Below, in pieces: positions 25,904-36,410 of a DNA stretch of 64,000 nt (position 1 is its first letter; each line of letters opens with the position of its first letter). The DNA lies in assembly GCF_024399475.1 (NCBI RefSeq), contig NZ_CP101620.1:787608-851607 (forward strand). The letters are read 5' to 3'. This DNA is from Allocoprobacillus halotolerans (lineage in GTDB: Bacteria; Bacillota_I; Bacilli_A; Erysipelotrichales; Coprobacillaceae). The translations under genes and the position numbers were made by a program. Under the pieces are notes generated by a model. It was not told the DNA's origin. It saw only the letters and a program-made list of their open reading frames with translations, and did not search any database.

Positions 25904-26582
25904 GCTGTTCCCCTCCTTTTTGATAAACCAAAATCAAACTTAAAATAATCCCAATCATAGATGGAATAATAAAGGCATCACTTCCAAAAAGCAATAAACA
26001 AGCAATACTGATTCCAAAACCAATATATGTATAAAGATGTTTATCAGAATTTAAATATTGATCAACCACAATCACTACGAACAATGCTGTCATAGCAAAG
26101 TCTAAACCAGTGGTATTGATTGTGAGTAATGAACCTACAAAACTTCCTAATAAACTTCCAATAATCCAATAACATTGATTAAACAATGAAATAAAAAAGA
26201 AATAATATTTTTGATCACACCCTTCAGGTGTTTTCGCACTGACCAATAAAGAATAAGTTTCATCCGTTAAAGAAAAAATCATATAAGGTTTGAGTTTCCC
26301 CATATCCTCAAACTTTTTAATCATAGATAATCCATAAACCAAATGTCTGGCATTAATCAACAATGTCATAATCACTGTATTCATCAATGTCGCTCCTGAT
26401 GTTAATAAATTAATCGCTACAAATTGCATACTTCCTGCATAAATAAAAACTGACATCGCTAATGCATATACAAATGAATAGCCTTTACTTTCCAATAACA
26501 TCCCAAATGCCATACCTAATACAACATATCCCATCATGACTGGCACTGAAGCAATCAAGGCTTCTTGCATTATCTTTTTCAT
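25896..26582 (-). CDS. azlC: Branched-chain amino acid exporter AzlC
   Basis: A 228-residue AzlC-family permease with about seven to eight membrane segments. The N-terminal signature region is EALIASVPVMMGYVVLGMAF, and ARHLVYGLSMI and SLTDETYSLL are the conserved central blocks. Two adjacent ATGs (26585, 26582) follow GAGGGGTGAA; the second has the better spacing. With AzlD it forms an exporter in the LIV-E class. No Lrp-type regulator is nearby. Confidence 0.88.
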   Translation of the reverse strand: MKKIMQEALIASVPVMMGYVVLGMAFGMLLESKGYSFVYALAMSVFIYAGSMQFVAINLLTSGATLMNTVIMTLLINARHLVYGLSMIKKFEDMGKLKPYMIFSLTDETYSLLVSAKTPEGCDQKYYFFFISLFNQCYWIIGSLLGSFVGSLLTINTTGLDFAMTALFVVIVVDQYLNSDKHLYTYIGFGISIACLLLFGSDAFIIPSMIGIILSLILVYQKGGEQHV

Positions 26583-26639
26583 CATTTCACCCCTCAAAAT
26601 CATTGTTATGTCTTATTTTAGCACTATCTTTGTTATTTT

Positions 26640-27156
26640 TCATAAATAATCTTCTTAAAATAAAAACTCTTTAGTACAATCATATTTATACATAATTTTT
26701 AATATCTACTTGCATTATTCTATCAAAATGCTAATGGGACGACCGATTTCCTTTATGGAATACAACAAGAACATATGATATTCAAAATCTTGAATCCAAT
26801 GAAAATATGACATACCCACGTGATGGTGATTTGGTTTTGACAAGGCAATTACTAATGCCATAATGAATCTATCTTCTAAAGAATATTTCTCTCATCTGTT
26901 TTCTACTTCAATAACCTATTCATGAGTGACATTTATTAACCTGCTCAAATCTCACTTTCATCAACAATTATAACAATCATCTCTATTTAACTTTGTTCCT
27001 TTACGCTCCTAGCAATTCCAATCATATACTATATACATGATATTTACACATTTCAAATAGATAAATATATATAAGCCTCCTTATATCAATGAGTATTATA
27101 TTTATTATCATAAGATTCGTCATAAAAAATATATATCGTTTAAATTTATGAACAAA
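26640..27156. other. Intergenic region, possible gene remnant
   Basis: About 500 bp with no intact gene. A short plus-strand stretch near 26725-26815 reads like a degraded coding fragment (NANGTTDFLYGIQQEH) with no start. The rest is AT-rich and stop-dense. No repeat ends or RNA structure are recognised. Confidence 0.3.
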
Positions 27157-27181
27157 AAAGAGCCCTGGATTTAGGCTCTTT
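27157..27181 (-). terminator. Rho-independent terminator
   Basis: Arms AAAGAGCC / GGCTCTTT with a six-T run on the minus strand. It lies downstream of the TIGR02328 gene. Confidence 0.8.
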
Positions 27182-27209
27182 CTAGAATACATATTTTAAA
27201 GGGAGTTTT

Positions 27210-27266
27210 ATGAATTCTATTATCTTTACACCTATAATATACTTTGTCAATATGAACGATATATGA
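27210..27266 (+). CDS. Candidate 18-residue small ORF
   Basis: AAAGGGAG lies about five bases before an ATG near 27210, followed by 18 codons (MNSIIFTPIIYFVNMNDI) and a TGA. The first part is hydrophobic. It is too short for family assignment, and the only support is the ribosome site. Confidence 0.2.
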   Translation: MNSIIFTPIIYFVNMNDI

Positions 27267-27278
27267 ACATTTTTAAAA

Positions 27279-27653
27279 TTATTCATTTTTGTGAATCATT
27301 TTTAATTCTTTAAGACATTGTTCATAATAATCTTGATTGTGTTCTGGATAAATAGGATGATGAATAGTCATTTTATCAATAAAGGTCATAGATGAAACCT
27401 CATATCCAATTTCCATTCCTCGATAACATGCATCTTTCCAAAGTGGATTGACAAAAAATTGATATTTTTCAAGTGCTTTAATAATCAATAAATGAAATGC
27501 ATAAAGATATTGATATGGATGACAATAAATATATTTTTGATAATCCTTTTGTTTGTTCCACTTTGAACCTCTTATTTTACAAATTTCATAATGTTGTTTT
27601 AATAATTGTTCCTGAGATAAATATGGAATTAAATCTTGATGGTATAAGTGCAT
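27279..27653 (-). CDS. TIGR02328 family protein
   Basis: A 124-residue cytosolic protein beginning MHLYHQDLIPYLSQEQLLKQH, the conserved start of the TIGR02328/DUF1722-neighbour group sometimes annotated as pyrimidine-dimer DNA glycosylase-like. Conserved blocks YLYAFHLLIIKALEKYQFF and IYPEHNQDYYEQCLKELK are present. AAGGAGGAAA precedes the ATG. Activity is not established for this group. Confidence 0.7.
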   Translation of the reverse strand: MHLYHQDLIPYLSQEQLLKQHYEICKIRGSKWNKQKDYQKYIYCHPYQYLYAFHLLIIKALEKYQFFVNPLWKDACYRGMEIGYEVSSMTFIDKMTIHHPIYPEHNQDYYEQCLKELKMIHKNE

Positions 27654-27794
27654 CTTTATTTCCTCCTTATACCATTATTATGAAATTTATTTAAAAAATA
27701 CTCAATAATCGAGTAGGAGAAAATAAATAATTTTATATTTATTTTCGACCTCTCACACCACCGTACGTGCCGTTCGGCATACGGCGGTTTAAAT

Positions 27795-29078
27795 CTATAC
27801 TGAAATATGTTTTAACTGATATTGGGCTACCATTGATGGTAGTCCTTTTCTATATAATAAATCATTAGTTATTCTTGTTCGAAGAAATGTACTTGCACAT
27901 CTTGCATATGATTTTCGACTGTTTGCCCAAGTTTTAGCTTGCCATGGTAATGCCCCTAACTTTCTTAGTTGCTTTTCTCTATTTCCTATGGTTTTCCATT
28001 TCTTCCATAAGTACATACGTATCCTAAATCTTATTTGTGCATCTAGTTTTCTACAGACTTTTATAAAATTTCCAATACGGTAATAGTTAATCCACCCATT
28101 TACAAGTTGTCTTATCTTAAGTATTCTATATTCCCACGATACTGACCAACTTCTATTTGTTAGTCTCCTTAGTTTTGTTTGCAGTGTTGCGATAGATTTC
28201 TCATGTGGTTTTGCTTTCCACATAGATGAAAAAGAGTCATAATAGAATCCAAATCCTAGATATTTAATATCATTAGGTTTGGAAACTTTACTTTTAGTCA
28301 TATTTACTTTAAGTCCTAGTTTCTTTTCTATGAATTTACTAATGTTTTCCATTACTCTATCGGCGGCTTTACTGCTACCCACTAATATAATACAATCATC
28401 TGCATATCGTGTGAATCTTAGTCCTCGTGCTTCCATTTCCTTATCTAGTTCATTGAGAACTATGTTACTGAGTAGCGGACTTAGATTTCCACCTTGTGGT
28501 GTTCCTACGACTGACTCTTTATATTCATTATCAATCATAATCCCGCTTACTAGAAACTTCCTAATTAGGGATACTATTTCTCCACTCTTTACATCTTTCA
28601 TGACAAGTGAAATAAGTTTATCATGATTAACTGTATCAAAGAACTTTTCTAGGTCTATATCTACTATCCACTGATAGCCTTCATTCATATATTCCAATGC
28701 TTTGATGATTGCCATTTCGCAACATCTATTTGGTCTAAATCCAAAACTATTGTCACTGAATATTGGTTCATAGATAGGTATTAACACTTGGGCTATGGCT
28801 TGTTGGACAAATCTATCAAGTACTGTTGGCACTCCTAGATTTCGTATTCCGCCATCGGGTTTGGGTATTTCTACTCTTCTCACAGGTTGTGGCTTATATG
28901 TCTTGTTTCGTATACTGTCCTTAATTTCTTCTAGATGTTTATCTAAATAGTCTTTAAGTTCAGCTACTTCCATTCCATCTACTCCACTTGCACCTTTGTT
29001 TCGTTTGACTTGTGTAAATGCTAGTTCTAGATTAGTATCACTAAGCATTTCCTCAAGCAATGTGTTATCAGTTTTCAT
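27795..29078 (-). CDS. ltrA: Group II intron reverse transcriptase/maturase
   Basis: A 427-residue multifunctional intron protein of the B.h.I1 (class C) type. It has RT blocks NKGASGVDGMEV, GVPTVLDRFVQQAIAQVL, SFGFRPNRCCEMAI, GTPQGGNLSPLLSNIVLNELD and catalytic FTRYADDCIIL, then the maturase/thumb region and end WANSRKSYARCASTFLRTRI. No HNH endonuclease domain. It reverse-transcribes the intron lariat and aids splicing. The start is the ATG at 29078 after GGAGGTAAC; the longer frame to 29120 begins in the ribozyme. Confidence 0.93.
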   Translation of the reverse strand: MKTDNTLLEEMLSDTNLELAFTQVKRNKGASGVDGMEVAELKDYLDKHLEEIKDSIRNKTYKPQPVRRVEIPKPDGGIRNLGVPTVLDRFVQQAIAQVLIPIYEPIFSDNSFGFRPNRCCEMAIIKALEYMNEGYQWIVDIDLEKFFDTVNHDKLISLVMKDVKSGEIVSLIRKFLVSGIMIDNEYKESVVGTPQGGNLSPLLSNIVLNELDKEMEARGLRFTRYADDCIILVGSSKAADRVMENISKFIEKKLGLKVNMTKSKVSKPNDIKYLGFGFYYDSFSSMWKAKPHEKSIATLQTKLRRLTNRSWSVSWEYRILKIRQLVNGWINYYRIGNFIKVCRKLDAQIRFRIRMYLWKKWKTIGNREKQLRKLGALPWQAKTWANSRKSYARCASTFLRTRITNDLLYRKGLPSMVAQYQLKHISV

Positions 29079-29596
29079 ATTTTCGTTACCTCCATTTCTT
29101 TCGCTATCCATTATACTCACCTTCCCTACATTCTTCTTTCGGGTCTTCTAGTGTACTCGTCTATCTCCACGGTTTCGTATAATGAAATCAATTCAAAATT
29201 CAATAACTGATAGATTTATTCAGTCCTTCGCTCCATGACCATTACAGTCACTTCCTTACTACTACGACTTCTGCTGACTTCTCACTATTCGTTGTTACTG
29301 CTGTATCGCTAGTGAGACCTCCCGGGATAAGGTCATATCTCTTTCCTCCCATATATCCGCCACATTTACATATAATAGTCCTATTCCGCAACCTCTTATG
29401 ACTTCGTGTTGTTTTGCACACTCGTCCCTATTATATGCCTGATGTGATTCGTGTTCCTCGGACCAGGACTTTGCCTCCATCTTCTTTCAGATTCCATCTC
29501 ACGATAGACACCCTTGATATTGGCTAGTGGTTGGCAGTTGCGACATCGCCCCCACAGTGGACTTTCACCACCTAGATATATGCCATGCCCGGCATA
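29079..29596 (-). ncRNA. 5' ribozyme domains of group II intron no. 2
   Basis: Non-coding intron RNA upstream of the RT start, with the conserved GGTGGTGAAAGTCCAC segment near the 5' end. Short open frames here are not genes. Confidence 0.8.
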
Positions 29597-29603
29597 CAAA
29601 ATG

Positions 29604-29633
29604 AAAGAGATGTTTTGGGGAAACATCTCTTTC
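29604..29633 (-). terminator. Terminator hairpin at the intron no. 2 insertion site
   Basis: Arms AAAGAGATGTTT / AAACATCTCTTT. It is the likely end of the tdk transcript and forms the 5' exon of intron no. 2. Confidence 0.75.
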
Positions 29634-29730
29634 TTAGGGATATATGATAGATTTGAGGGGAATCAATACTATCGTATTTGTCTTTCGACACTATAAATAT
29701 ATATCACAAATGTGTCTTGAGTGTGAACTT

Positions 29731-30321
29731 TTAAAATTTATGTGGTTTATTTAAAATTTCATGGCAATGGCGGCAACGTGGTTCATAATGATCAACAGCA
29801 CCTACTAAAACAATTGGATCTTCAAAAGAAGCAGGATGTCCATCGACCAATCTTTGTGTACGTGTTGCTGGGGCACCACATTTAGCACAAACAGCTGTTA
29901 ATTTTGTCACAAATTCAGCACGTGTCAACAATTCTGGTAAAACACCAAATGGTTCACCTCTAAAGTCTTTGTCCAATCCAGCAACCATGACACGTAAACC
30001 TTTGTCAGCTAAATATTCGCAAACATCAACAATATCACGATCAAAAAATTGTACTTCATCTATCGCCACAACCTCAGTATCAGGTTTAATATTTCTTAAT
30101 ATTTCTTTTGAATCTTTGACAACCACACAAGGAACTTTTGTTCCAGCATGAGAAACAATTTCTTTTTCAGAATAACGATTATCAATAGACGGTTTAAAAA
30201 CAATAATATTCTTTTTGGCATAAGAAAGGACATTGATACGACGAATTAATTCTTCTGTCTTTCCCGCAAACATGCATCCACAAATCACTTCAAGCCAACC
30301 TTCACGATATTGATTATACAT
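29731..30321 (-). CDS. tdk: Thymidine kinase
   Basis: Type II thymidine kinase of about 196 residues: ATP + thymidine to dTMP + ADP in the pyrimidine salvage pathway. P-loop [15 protein letters not shown] (about residues 13-27), DEVQFF, and zinc-ribbon cysteines CAKCGAP ... CRHCHE. The ATG at 30321 ([12 protein letters not shown]) follows GGAGG by 11 bases; an upstream GTG lies inside the ribosome site. The transcript ends at the hairpin where intron no. 2 sits. Confidence 0.95.
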   Translation of the reverse strand: MYNQYREGWLEVICGCMFAGKTEELIRRINVLSYAKKNIIVFKPSIDNRYSEKEIVSHAGTKVPCVVVKDSKEILRNIKPDTEVVAIDEVQFFDRDIVDVCEYLADKGLRVMVAGLDKDFRGEPFGVLPELLTRAEFVTKLTAVCAKCGAPATRTQRLVDGHPASFEDPIVLVGAVDHYEPRCRHCHEILNKPHKF

Positions 30322-30450
30322 AATAACTTCAACCTCCACAAATACTCATTATACTATAAATATCGTCAAATTCATACATCTTTTACATAAATTATGTGAG
30401 TACATATTTCATTCACAATTCATCTTTATAATAAGGCGCAGGTGATAAAA

Positions 30451-30837
30451 ATGAATTGGTTAAGAAATTTTATGTATGGTCGCTATGGGGTTGATCAGTT
30501 TGGAAACTTTTTATTTGTAACTTATATTATTTTATTGGTGCTTTCGTTATTTTTCCCTTTTGTATCCGTCTTATGTTATGCATTGATTATTTATTCTATC
30601 TTTAGAATGTTTTCTAAACAAATCTATAAACGTCAGGCAGAAAACGAATGGTTCTTATCCAGAACATCAGGTATAAGAAAATTTTTGAATCGTCAAAAAA
30701 ACAAATGGAAATATCGTAAAACACACAAATATTTAAAATGTCCTCACTGTCATCAATATTTGAGAGTCCCTAAAGGAAAAGGTGAAATTACAATCACTTG
30801 TCCTTCATGCCATCAACAATTTGATAAACGCACTTAA
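30451..30837 (+). CDS. Small membrane protein with C-terminal zinc ribbon
   Basis: A 128-residue protein: two membrane helices at about 20-55, a basic linker (RKFLNRQKNKWKYRKTHK) and a zinc-ribbon end (CPHCHQYLRVP ... TCPSCHQQF). CAGGTG lies seven bases before the ATG at 30451. It is convergent with dnaB and shares its terminator. Function unknown. Confidence 0.7.
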   Translation: MNWLRNFMYGRYGVDQFGNFLFVTYIILLVLSLFFPFVSVLCYALIIYSIFRMFSKQIYKRQAENEWFLSRTSGIRKFLNRQKNKWKYRKTHKYLKCPHCHQYLRVPKGKGEITITCPSCHQQFDKRT

Positions 30838-30860
30838 AAAAGACACTTTGTGTCTTTTTT
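30836..30860. terminator. Bidirectional rho-independent terminator
   Basis: AAAAAAGACAC / GTGTCTTTTTT hairpin between the convergent zinc-ribbon protein and dnaB, overlapping both gene ends. Confidence 0.85.
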
Positions 30861-32228
30861 ACGTTCTTAAATCTTTTACACCTTCTAATGGATTAATTTG
30901 TTGATCAGATCTAGCAGGATTTGCAAATTTACTAAATTGTTTTAAGAAAACCAAACGAATATCAGCCAATGCCCCATTACGATGTTTAGCAATAATAATA
31001 TCTGTTGCTCCTTGTGTTTGTGCTTCTTTTTTAGGATCTTGGTAATCTTCACGATGAATAAAAGAAACAATATCGGCATCCTGCTCAATCGCACCAGATT
31101 CTCTTAAATCAGATAAGACAGGACGTTTATTATCACGTTTTTCAACGGAACGAGATAACTGACTTAAAGCTAAGACAGGAACTTCTAATTCTCTGGCAAT
31201 CATTTTTAATTGTCGAGAAATATCAGATACTTCCTGTTGTCTTGATTCTCGACTATTGGCAGGACCAGAAATCAACTGAAGATAGTCGATCACAATCATC
31301 TTTAAACCTTGTTCTCTTTTTAAACGACGACATTTTGCAGCAATTTCACCGACACGAATACCTGGTGTATCATCAATATATAAATTACATTTTGAAACTT
31401 TATCGGCTGCTGCATAATAACGTTCACTACTTTCCTTTAAAATAGAGCCAGAACGTAATGATTCAGCTTGTAAACTTCCAGCTGAACAGATAATACGTTG
31501 AATTAACTGTTCAGCTGGCATTTCTAGTGAGAAAATAGCAACTGCCTCATCTGATTTATAAGCTACATTATAAGCCACATTTAACGCAAAAGCTGTTTTT
31601 CCCACTGATGGTCTAGCTGCCAAGATAATCAAATCACCCTTTTGAAAACCAGATGTCAATTTATCCAAATCATAGTATCCAGTTTTAACACCTGAGATTT
31701 TCCCATCAGCCTTTTGTAACATCACTAAACGATCCGTTACTTTTTGAATCACCGATTTAACATTTTGAAATTCCCCGCATTACGATCTCTTGTGACATTC
31801 AAAAAATCTTTTTCGACCTCTCCAATAAAATCATTGATATTTCCCACTTCATCATAAGCTCTTTCAATAATTTGGGTTGACTCTTTAATCAATCTTCTTA
31901 ACAAAGATTTTTCATTCAATATTCTTAAATAATACTCACTATGAGCAGTCGTTGGTACAGATTCACTTAATTCCAGTAAATATTCTACACCACCCGTTTT
32001 ATCTAATAATTTTTTATCCATCAAATAAGAAGTCAGTGTTGTCACATCCACTGGTTTATTTTCATTATAAATACTTTGCATAGCCTCAAAAAGAATACGA
32101 TGACTATCCAAATAAAAATCATCTTTTGAAGCTAGAGATAAAATATTTTGACACGTATCACTTGATATTAACATTGAACCTAACAATGATCTTTCAGCCA
32201 CTAAATCATGGGGATATTCTCTAGCCAT
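30859..32228 (-). CDS. dnaB: Replicative DNA helicase DnaB, apparent frameshift
   Basis: Replicative helicase at the fork, about 456 residues after correction. The N-terminal domain (PHDLVAERSLLGSML) lies at 31749-32228. The RecA-like motor lies at 30859-31752 and has Walker A LAARPSVGKTAFALN, Walker B MIVIDYLQLI and SQLSRSVEKR. The two parts are out of frame near 31780: RNAG is followed by NFKMLNR, while one more G in the GGGG run gives RNAGEFQNVKSVIQKV. An essential single-copy gene should not be broken, so this is most likely a sequence error. Part of the yybS-gdpP-rplI-dnaB block. Confidence 0.93.
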
Positions 32229-32240
32229 CTTTCTTCCTCC

Positions 32241-32687
32241 TTATTTTTCTGATAAATGCACTTTAATTGTCGCAATGACTCCTTTATATAATTCAATCTT
32301 TAAGTTCGTATAACCTAATGCCTGAATAGGTCTAGCATTAATAAATTTTCTCTTATCAACTTTAATATCATATTTTTTTGCAAGTTCTTCAACCACATTC
32401 TTTGTGGAAATACTTCCAAATGTTTTTCCATCTTTTCCTGAAGATAATTGAAATTCTAAAGTTAAACTTTCAATTTTTTCTTTTAATGCTTCAGCATTTT
32501 TCTTATTTTCTAAATCTTGTAATCTTTCTTTTTCTTTTGTTTGAGCAACCATTTCTTTACCATGTTCAGTTGCGAGAATGGCTAAATTATTTTTAATCAA
32601 ATAGTTTTGACCATATCCATCAGCCACCTTCACTATATCATTTTTCTTTCCTAATTTTTTCACATCTTGTAATAAAATCACTTTCAT
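32241..32687 (-). CDS. rplI: 50S ribosomal protein L9
   Basis: A 148-residue L9 with the conserved N-terminal domain [20 protein letters not shown] and [16 protein letters not shown], a long central helix and a C-terminal rRNA-binding domain. It binds 23S rRNA. It overlaps the end of gdpP by one base and is followed by dnaB after 12 bases, the conserved Firmicute order. Confidence 0.97.
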   Translation of the reverse strand: MKVILLQDVKKLGKKNDIVKVADGYGQNYLIKNNLAILATEHGKEMVAQTKEKERLQDLENKKNAEALKEKIESLTLEFQLSSGKDGKTFGSISTKNVVEELAKKYDIKVDKRKFINARPIQALGYTNLKIELYKGVIATIKVHLSEK

Positions 32688-34650
32688 TATGCTTCACCTC
32701 TATCATCTAAATATTCTTGAATTTTTTCTTCCAATAAAAGACGAACTTCTTCAATCGTTCGATTTTCAAATTGGGCAGCTGCCATACTAAAATGTCCACC
32801 ACCATCCATTGATTCCATAATCACTTGAACATTCATATCCTTGGTACTTCTGGCACTAATCGCAACAGTTGTCTTAGACACTTTCCCAATTGAAAAACTC
32901 GCCTTAATGCCACTAATTTCCAGTAGAGCATTGCTTGATTTTGCAAGTAAACTACGCGTATATTCTTCATCGTCTTGTCCACAAGCAATCAAGATTTGGG
33001 AATTGTACTGATAAGCTGTCTGCGTAATTGATAAACGTTGCAATGTTTCTTCATATGAATCTTTAATAAACTCATAAGCCATTGGTACATTTGCCTGTAA
33101 TTCTTTTAAATGAGCCGCAGATTGGAATGTTCTCACACCTACACGTTGTTTAAAGTTATTTGTATCAACTAACATCCCAGCATACATTATTGTAGCATCT
33201 AGCTCATTAATTTTCAAATCCACATTCTGGTAATCACAAAGTTCAATGACAAGTTCTACTGTACTAGAAGATGCCGGTTCGAGATAAGTCAACACGGGTG
33301 CCTCAATAAATTCTTCACCACGACGATGATGATCAATAATGACTTTATTTTTAACACGATCCAACAATGCTTTAGAAAGTGCTAAACTTGATTTATGATT
33401 ATCCACCACAATCAATAAAGTATTCTTATTAATATTTTCCATCGCTTCACTTGCTGATTGTAATAAACCTTTATAACGACTATCGGCTTTGACCTGCACC
33501 GCCACTTCTTTAGTTTTCTTTTCAATAGAATCAAAATCAATAATCACATTTGTTTTTTTACCATAAGCCATCGCAATTTTCGCAACACCAATAGATGCTC
33601 CAAAGGAATCTAAGTCAGAATTCTTATGTCCCATAACTAAAACATGACTAGCATTTTTAATCAAGCCAGCTAAAGATTGGGCAATAACTCTGGCACGGAC
33701 TTTACTGCTTTTTTCAAAAGTATCGCTATTTCCACCAAAGAAACGAACTTTCTTATCATCACCTGACTTCACAGCAACCTGATCACCACCACGAGAATAT
33801 GTCAAGTTTAAAGCTGCCGAAGCCATTTCATCAAGTTCTCTTAACACACGTGAATCTTTCCCAATCCCAATACTTAAAGTCATTACTTCATCTAATTCTT
33901 TAGACATTTCTTTAAACGTATCAAGAATGGCAAACTTATTTTCTACTTGTTTACGATAAGTACGTTCATTAAAGAAAGCTAAATATCCACCTGATTTAAA
34001 ACGACGAATAATAATTCCATTAGAATATGCCCAATCAACAATAACTTGTCTTGAACGTGATTGAATCAAAGCCATCTTTGGTTCATCAGCATTTTCCAAT
34101 GTTTCTTCATAATTATCAATTGTAATATAAGCCATACAAACCTGTTGATCTAAATAATCTTGTTGTAAAGACATCAATTGTGTAACATCTTTTAAATAAA
34201 TCAACTTTGTTTCTTGACTATTATAAGTCTCAAATTTTTTCCTTTAATATCAATCACTTTGACATCTTCATCATCAAAAAGACTAGCTAGATGTGGTTGC
34301 CATTCTAAGAGTTTAACTCCTACCACATTAATATTCATTGCTTTTAATAAATCACTTGTCCAAACAATATTTCTATTTTCATCATATTGAATGAGGGCAA
34401 TTCCACCAAATAGAAATGCATTTTTAGCATCTTTATTTAAAGCCTCCTCAACACTTAAATGATTATTTTCTAATATATAAGAAATATAAGCTATAATCAA
34501 AAATATAACACTATTCTTAATCAATGCATAAGCACTAAATGTCAACAATACAGGAATATTTAATAAAAGATATAAACCAAATAATAAACCACATTCTCCA
34601 ATCAATACAACCATGATAAGATTTCTCATTTGTATCATTTTCCTTGTCAT
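32687..34650 (-). CDS. gdpP: c-di-AMP phosphodiesterase GdpP, apparent frameshift
   Basis: Membrane phosphodiesterase that hydrolyses cyclic di-AMP, about 654 residues after correction (Bacillus GdpP is similar). Two N-terminal membrane helices and a degenerate PAS domain lie at 34201-34650. A degenerate GGDEF domain follows, then DHH ([32 protein letters not shown]) and DHHA1 (GGGHFSMAA). The break near 34235 is cured by one extra [11 protein letters not shown] becomes [21 protein letters not shown]. The frame fusion and the syntenic position argue for an undercall. Confidence 0.92.
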
Positions 34651-34661
34651 TATATCCCTCC

Positions 34662-35573
34662 TTATTGTTTATTACGTATATTATACAATAGTTTTTGTCT
34701 TAAATCACTAAATATATCTATGATTCCTATCACAACGTAAATGCGTATGATTACAGGAATCAAAAAACCAATAAAAATCAATATAATCCAACGTGGCTGT
34801 TGGTTCATAATCACAAACCATGATAGAAAAGCCACACCTTCAACTGCTAAAATCAACAAGCTTATCAAATGCATATAAGTCAAATAGATGGAGTCAAGAT
34901 GATAGATATTCTGTAAAAAGATACTTAAAATTAATAGGGCTGTCACAATGATTCCAACACGTTTATTTAAATGCATAAGAGCAATATGAAAGGAAGATGG
35001 AAAAGAAATGTGAAAACGTGATAAAGTCAATTGACAAAGTAAGATAATCACATACATTTCTAATACTGACATAATGAATAAAAGAAGTGGAGCCAAAGCT
35101 AAAAATGCGCTTAATGAAATGTTTTGTGATAGGGTTGGAATCATACTTTCAATCATTATATATATTTCTTTCATTTCAGCCATCAAATCCATGCCTAATA
35201 CACCAGCAAAAACTTCAAAAAGCAAAAAGTTTTTCAAGAACGTAAGTGTTAATGTTCCTATTAAAAATACACCTCGCGTTGCTTGACGCTTTAAAGCCTG
35301 ACTAAGAAATAAACCAATCAAGCAGGATGAAAAAGCAGAAATTGCAAAAAATGGTAAACCCGTAATTACAATTACTAACATGGCTGTCAAAACCACCAAT
35401 AACCCATCTTGTAAACGATAGTGATAACTATACCAAACCAATGGAATCACCATACCATAACAAATAAAAATATCAAATAAACTTCCTGTATACGTATTCA
35501 AAATAGATAATGCTCCAAAGATAGCTGCAATCATAGCACCTTGAACCATCTTTTTTATTTTCACATTTCCCAT
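34662..35573 (-). CDS. yybS: YybS family membrane protein (DUF2232)
   Basis: A 303-residue polytopic membrane protein with about eight helices, encoded directly before gdpP as in many Firmicutes. The N-terminus KKMVQGAMIAAIFGALSILN and the YybS/DUF2232 profile fit. Related to S-component-like proteins; the molecular role is not known. TAGAAAGGAC precedes the start. Confidence 0.85.
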   Translation of the reverse strand: MGNVKIKKMVQGAMIAAIFGALSILNTYTGSLFDIFICYGMVIPLVWYSYHYRLQDGLLVVLTAMLVIVITGLPFFAISAFSSCLIGLFLSQALKRQATRGVFLIGTLTLTFLKNFLLFEVFAGVLGMDLMAEMKEIYIMIESMIPTLSQNISLSAFLALAPLLLFIMSVLEMYVIILLCQLTLSRFHISFPSSFHIALMHLNKRVGIIVTALLILSIFLQNIYHLDSIYLTYMHLISLLILAVEGVAFLSWFVIMNQQPRWIILIFIGFLIPVIIRIYVVIGIIDIFSDLRQKLLYNIRNKQ

Positions 35574-35634
35574 ATGATTGTCCTTTCTACTAAAGTATCG
35601 CTATTATAACACAAAAGAAAGAAGATATGCAAAA

Positions 35635-35659
35635 AAGGAATAATGCTAGACTATTCCTT
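35635..35659 (-). terminator. Rho-independent terminator
   Basis: Arms AAGGAATA / TATTCCTT with an AT-rich tail (six A on the plus strand), overlapping the stop of the HAD phosphatase gene. Confidence 0.7.
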
Positions 35660-36410
35660 CATGTTGTAAAGCTTTCATAATCCCATCACAATCAATAGAA
35701 TCCGTAATATATGTCGCTTTTTGTTTTAATTCCTCTACAGCATTTCCCATCGCAATACCATGTCCAACTTCCCTAAACATAGCCTGATCGTTATAACCAT
35801 CACCAAAAGCATAAGCATTATCTCGATCAATATCAAAATAGTTTAGTAAATAAGCAATGCCATCCCCTTTATCAAAACCAATGGTTGAACAATCACATGA
35901 TCCATGTCCACCGTGATCATTGATAACAAGCTCTTCTTTAAAGGCTTCAATCAGTGTATCTCTTTGTTTTAATGAATGATAAAACAAATCAAAAGTATAA
36001 AACGATAAATCTTGAATTGATTCTTGTATATGACTTGGTCCATATTCATTCTGAATCTCTTGTATCTGTTTGTCATCTAATAAATAAGGAATAGCCACTT
36101 CATCTGAAACAAACATCGCTCCTGCATTCAAATCTTTGATTTTATTTTGATAATATAACAATTCTTTCTTTGAAAAAGCTTCACCATGTAATTTTTGTCC
36201 TTGATATAAAATATATCTCCCATTACATGTGACCAATCCACTCACTAAATGAGAAAATAAACTTTGAGCATAAAAAGGTGATCTTCCTGTACAAATAAAA
36301 GTCAAATAACCACGTTCTTTTAATAACTGCAAAGCTTTTAAATTGCTTTCTGGAATCACACCACGAATAGCTAATGTACCATCAATATCAAAGAAAAATA
36401 TCTTTTGCAT
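35646..36410 (-). CDS. Cof-type HAD family phosphatase
   Basis: A 254-residue HAD hydrolase: motif I FFDIDGTLA (Asp nucleophile near residue 7), motif II CTGRS, motif III lysine in DKGDGIAYLL and motif IV GDGYNDQAMF, with a type IIB cap. It probably dephosphorylates sugar phosphates or flavin intermediates. The start overlaps the Nudix gene by about 23 bases, so both are co-transcribed. Confidence 0.88.
   Translation of the reverse strand: MQKIFFFDIDGTLAIRGVIPESNLKALQLLKERGYLTFICTGRSPFYAQSLFSHLVSGLVTCNGRYILYQGQKLHGEAFSKKELLYYQNKIKDLNAGAMFVSDEVAIPYLLDDKQIQEIQNEYGPSHIQESIQDLSFYTFDLFYHSLKQRDTLIEAFKEELVINDHGGHGSCDCSTIGFDKGDGIAYLLNYFDIDRDNAYAFGDGYNDQAMFREVGHGIAMGNAVEELKQKATYITDSIDCDGIMKALQHEGIV

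Larger units (their letters stand above)
27708..29597 (-). mobile_element. Class C group II intron no. 2, apparently complete
   Basis: An 1890-bp intron on the minus strand: 5' end GTATG at 29597 (a variant of GUGYG), RT gene at 27795-29078, domain V near 27758-27788, domain VI stem AAAATAAATA/TATTTATTTT and 3' end CTACTCGAT at 27708. It lies directly downstream of the hairpin at 29604-29633. It is nearly identical to intron no. 3 (a few substitutions and one C-run difference near 29385 versus 56415). All parts needed for splicing and retrohoming look intact. Confidence 0.9.

Noticed and set aside
30859-32228. Two separate DnaB genes (N-terminal and motor)
   Set aside because: The two frames join exactly with one added G. 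Split dnaB is not known in these bacteria.
32687-34650. A separate PAS-like membrane protein and a stand-alone DHH protein
   Set aside because: One extra A fuses them into a GdpP of standard length in its standard gene order.
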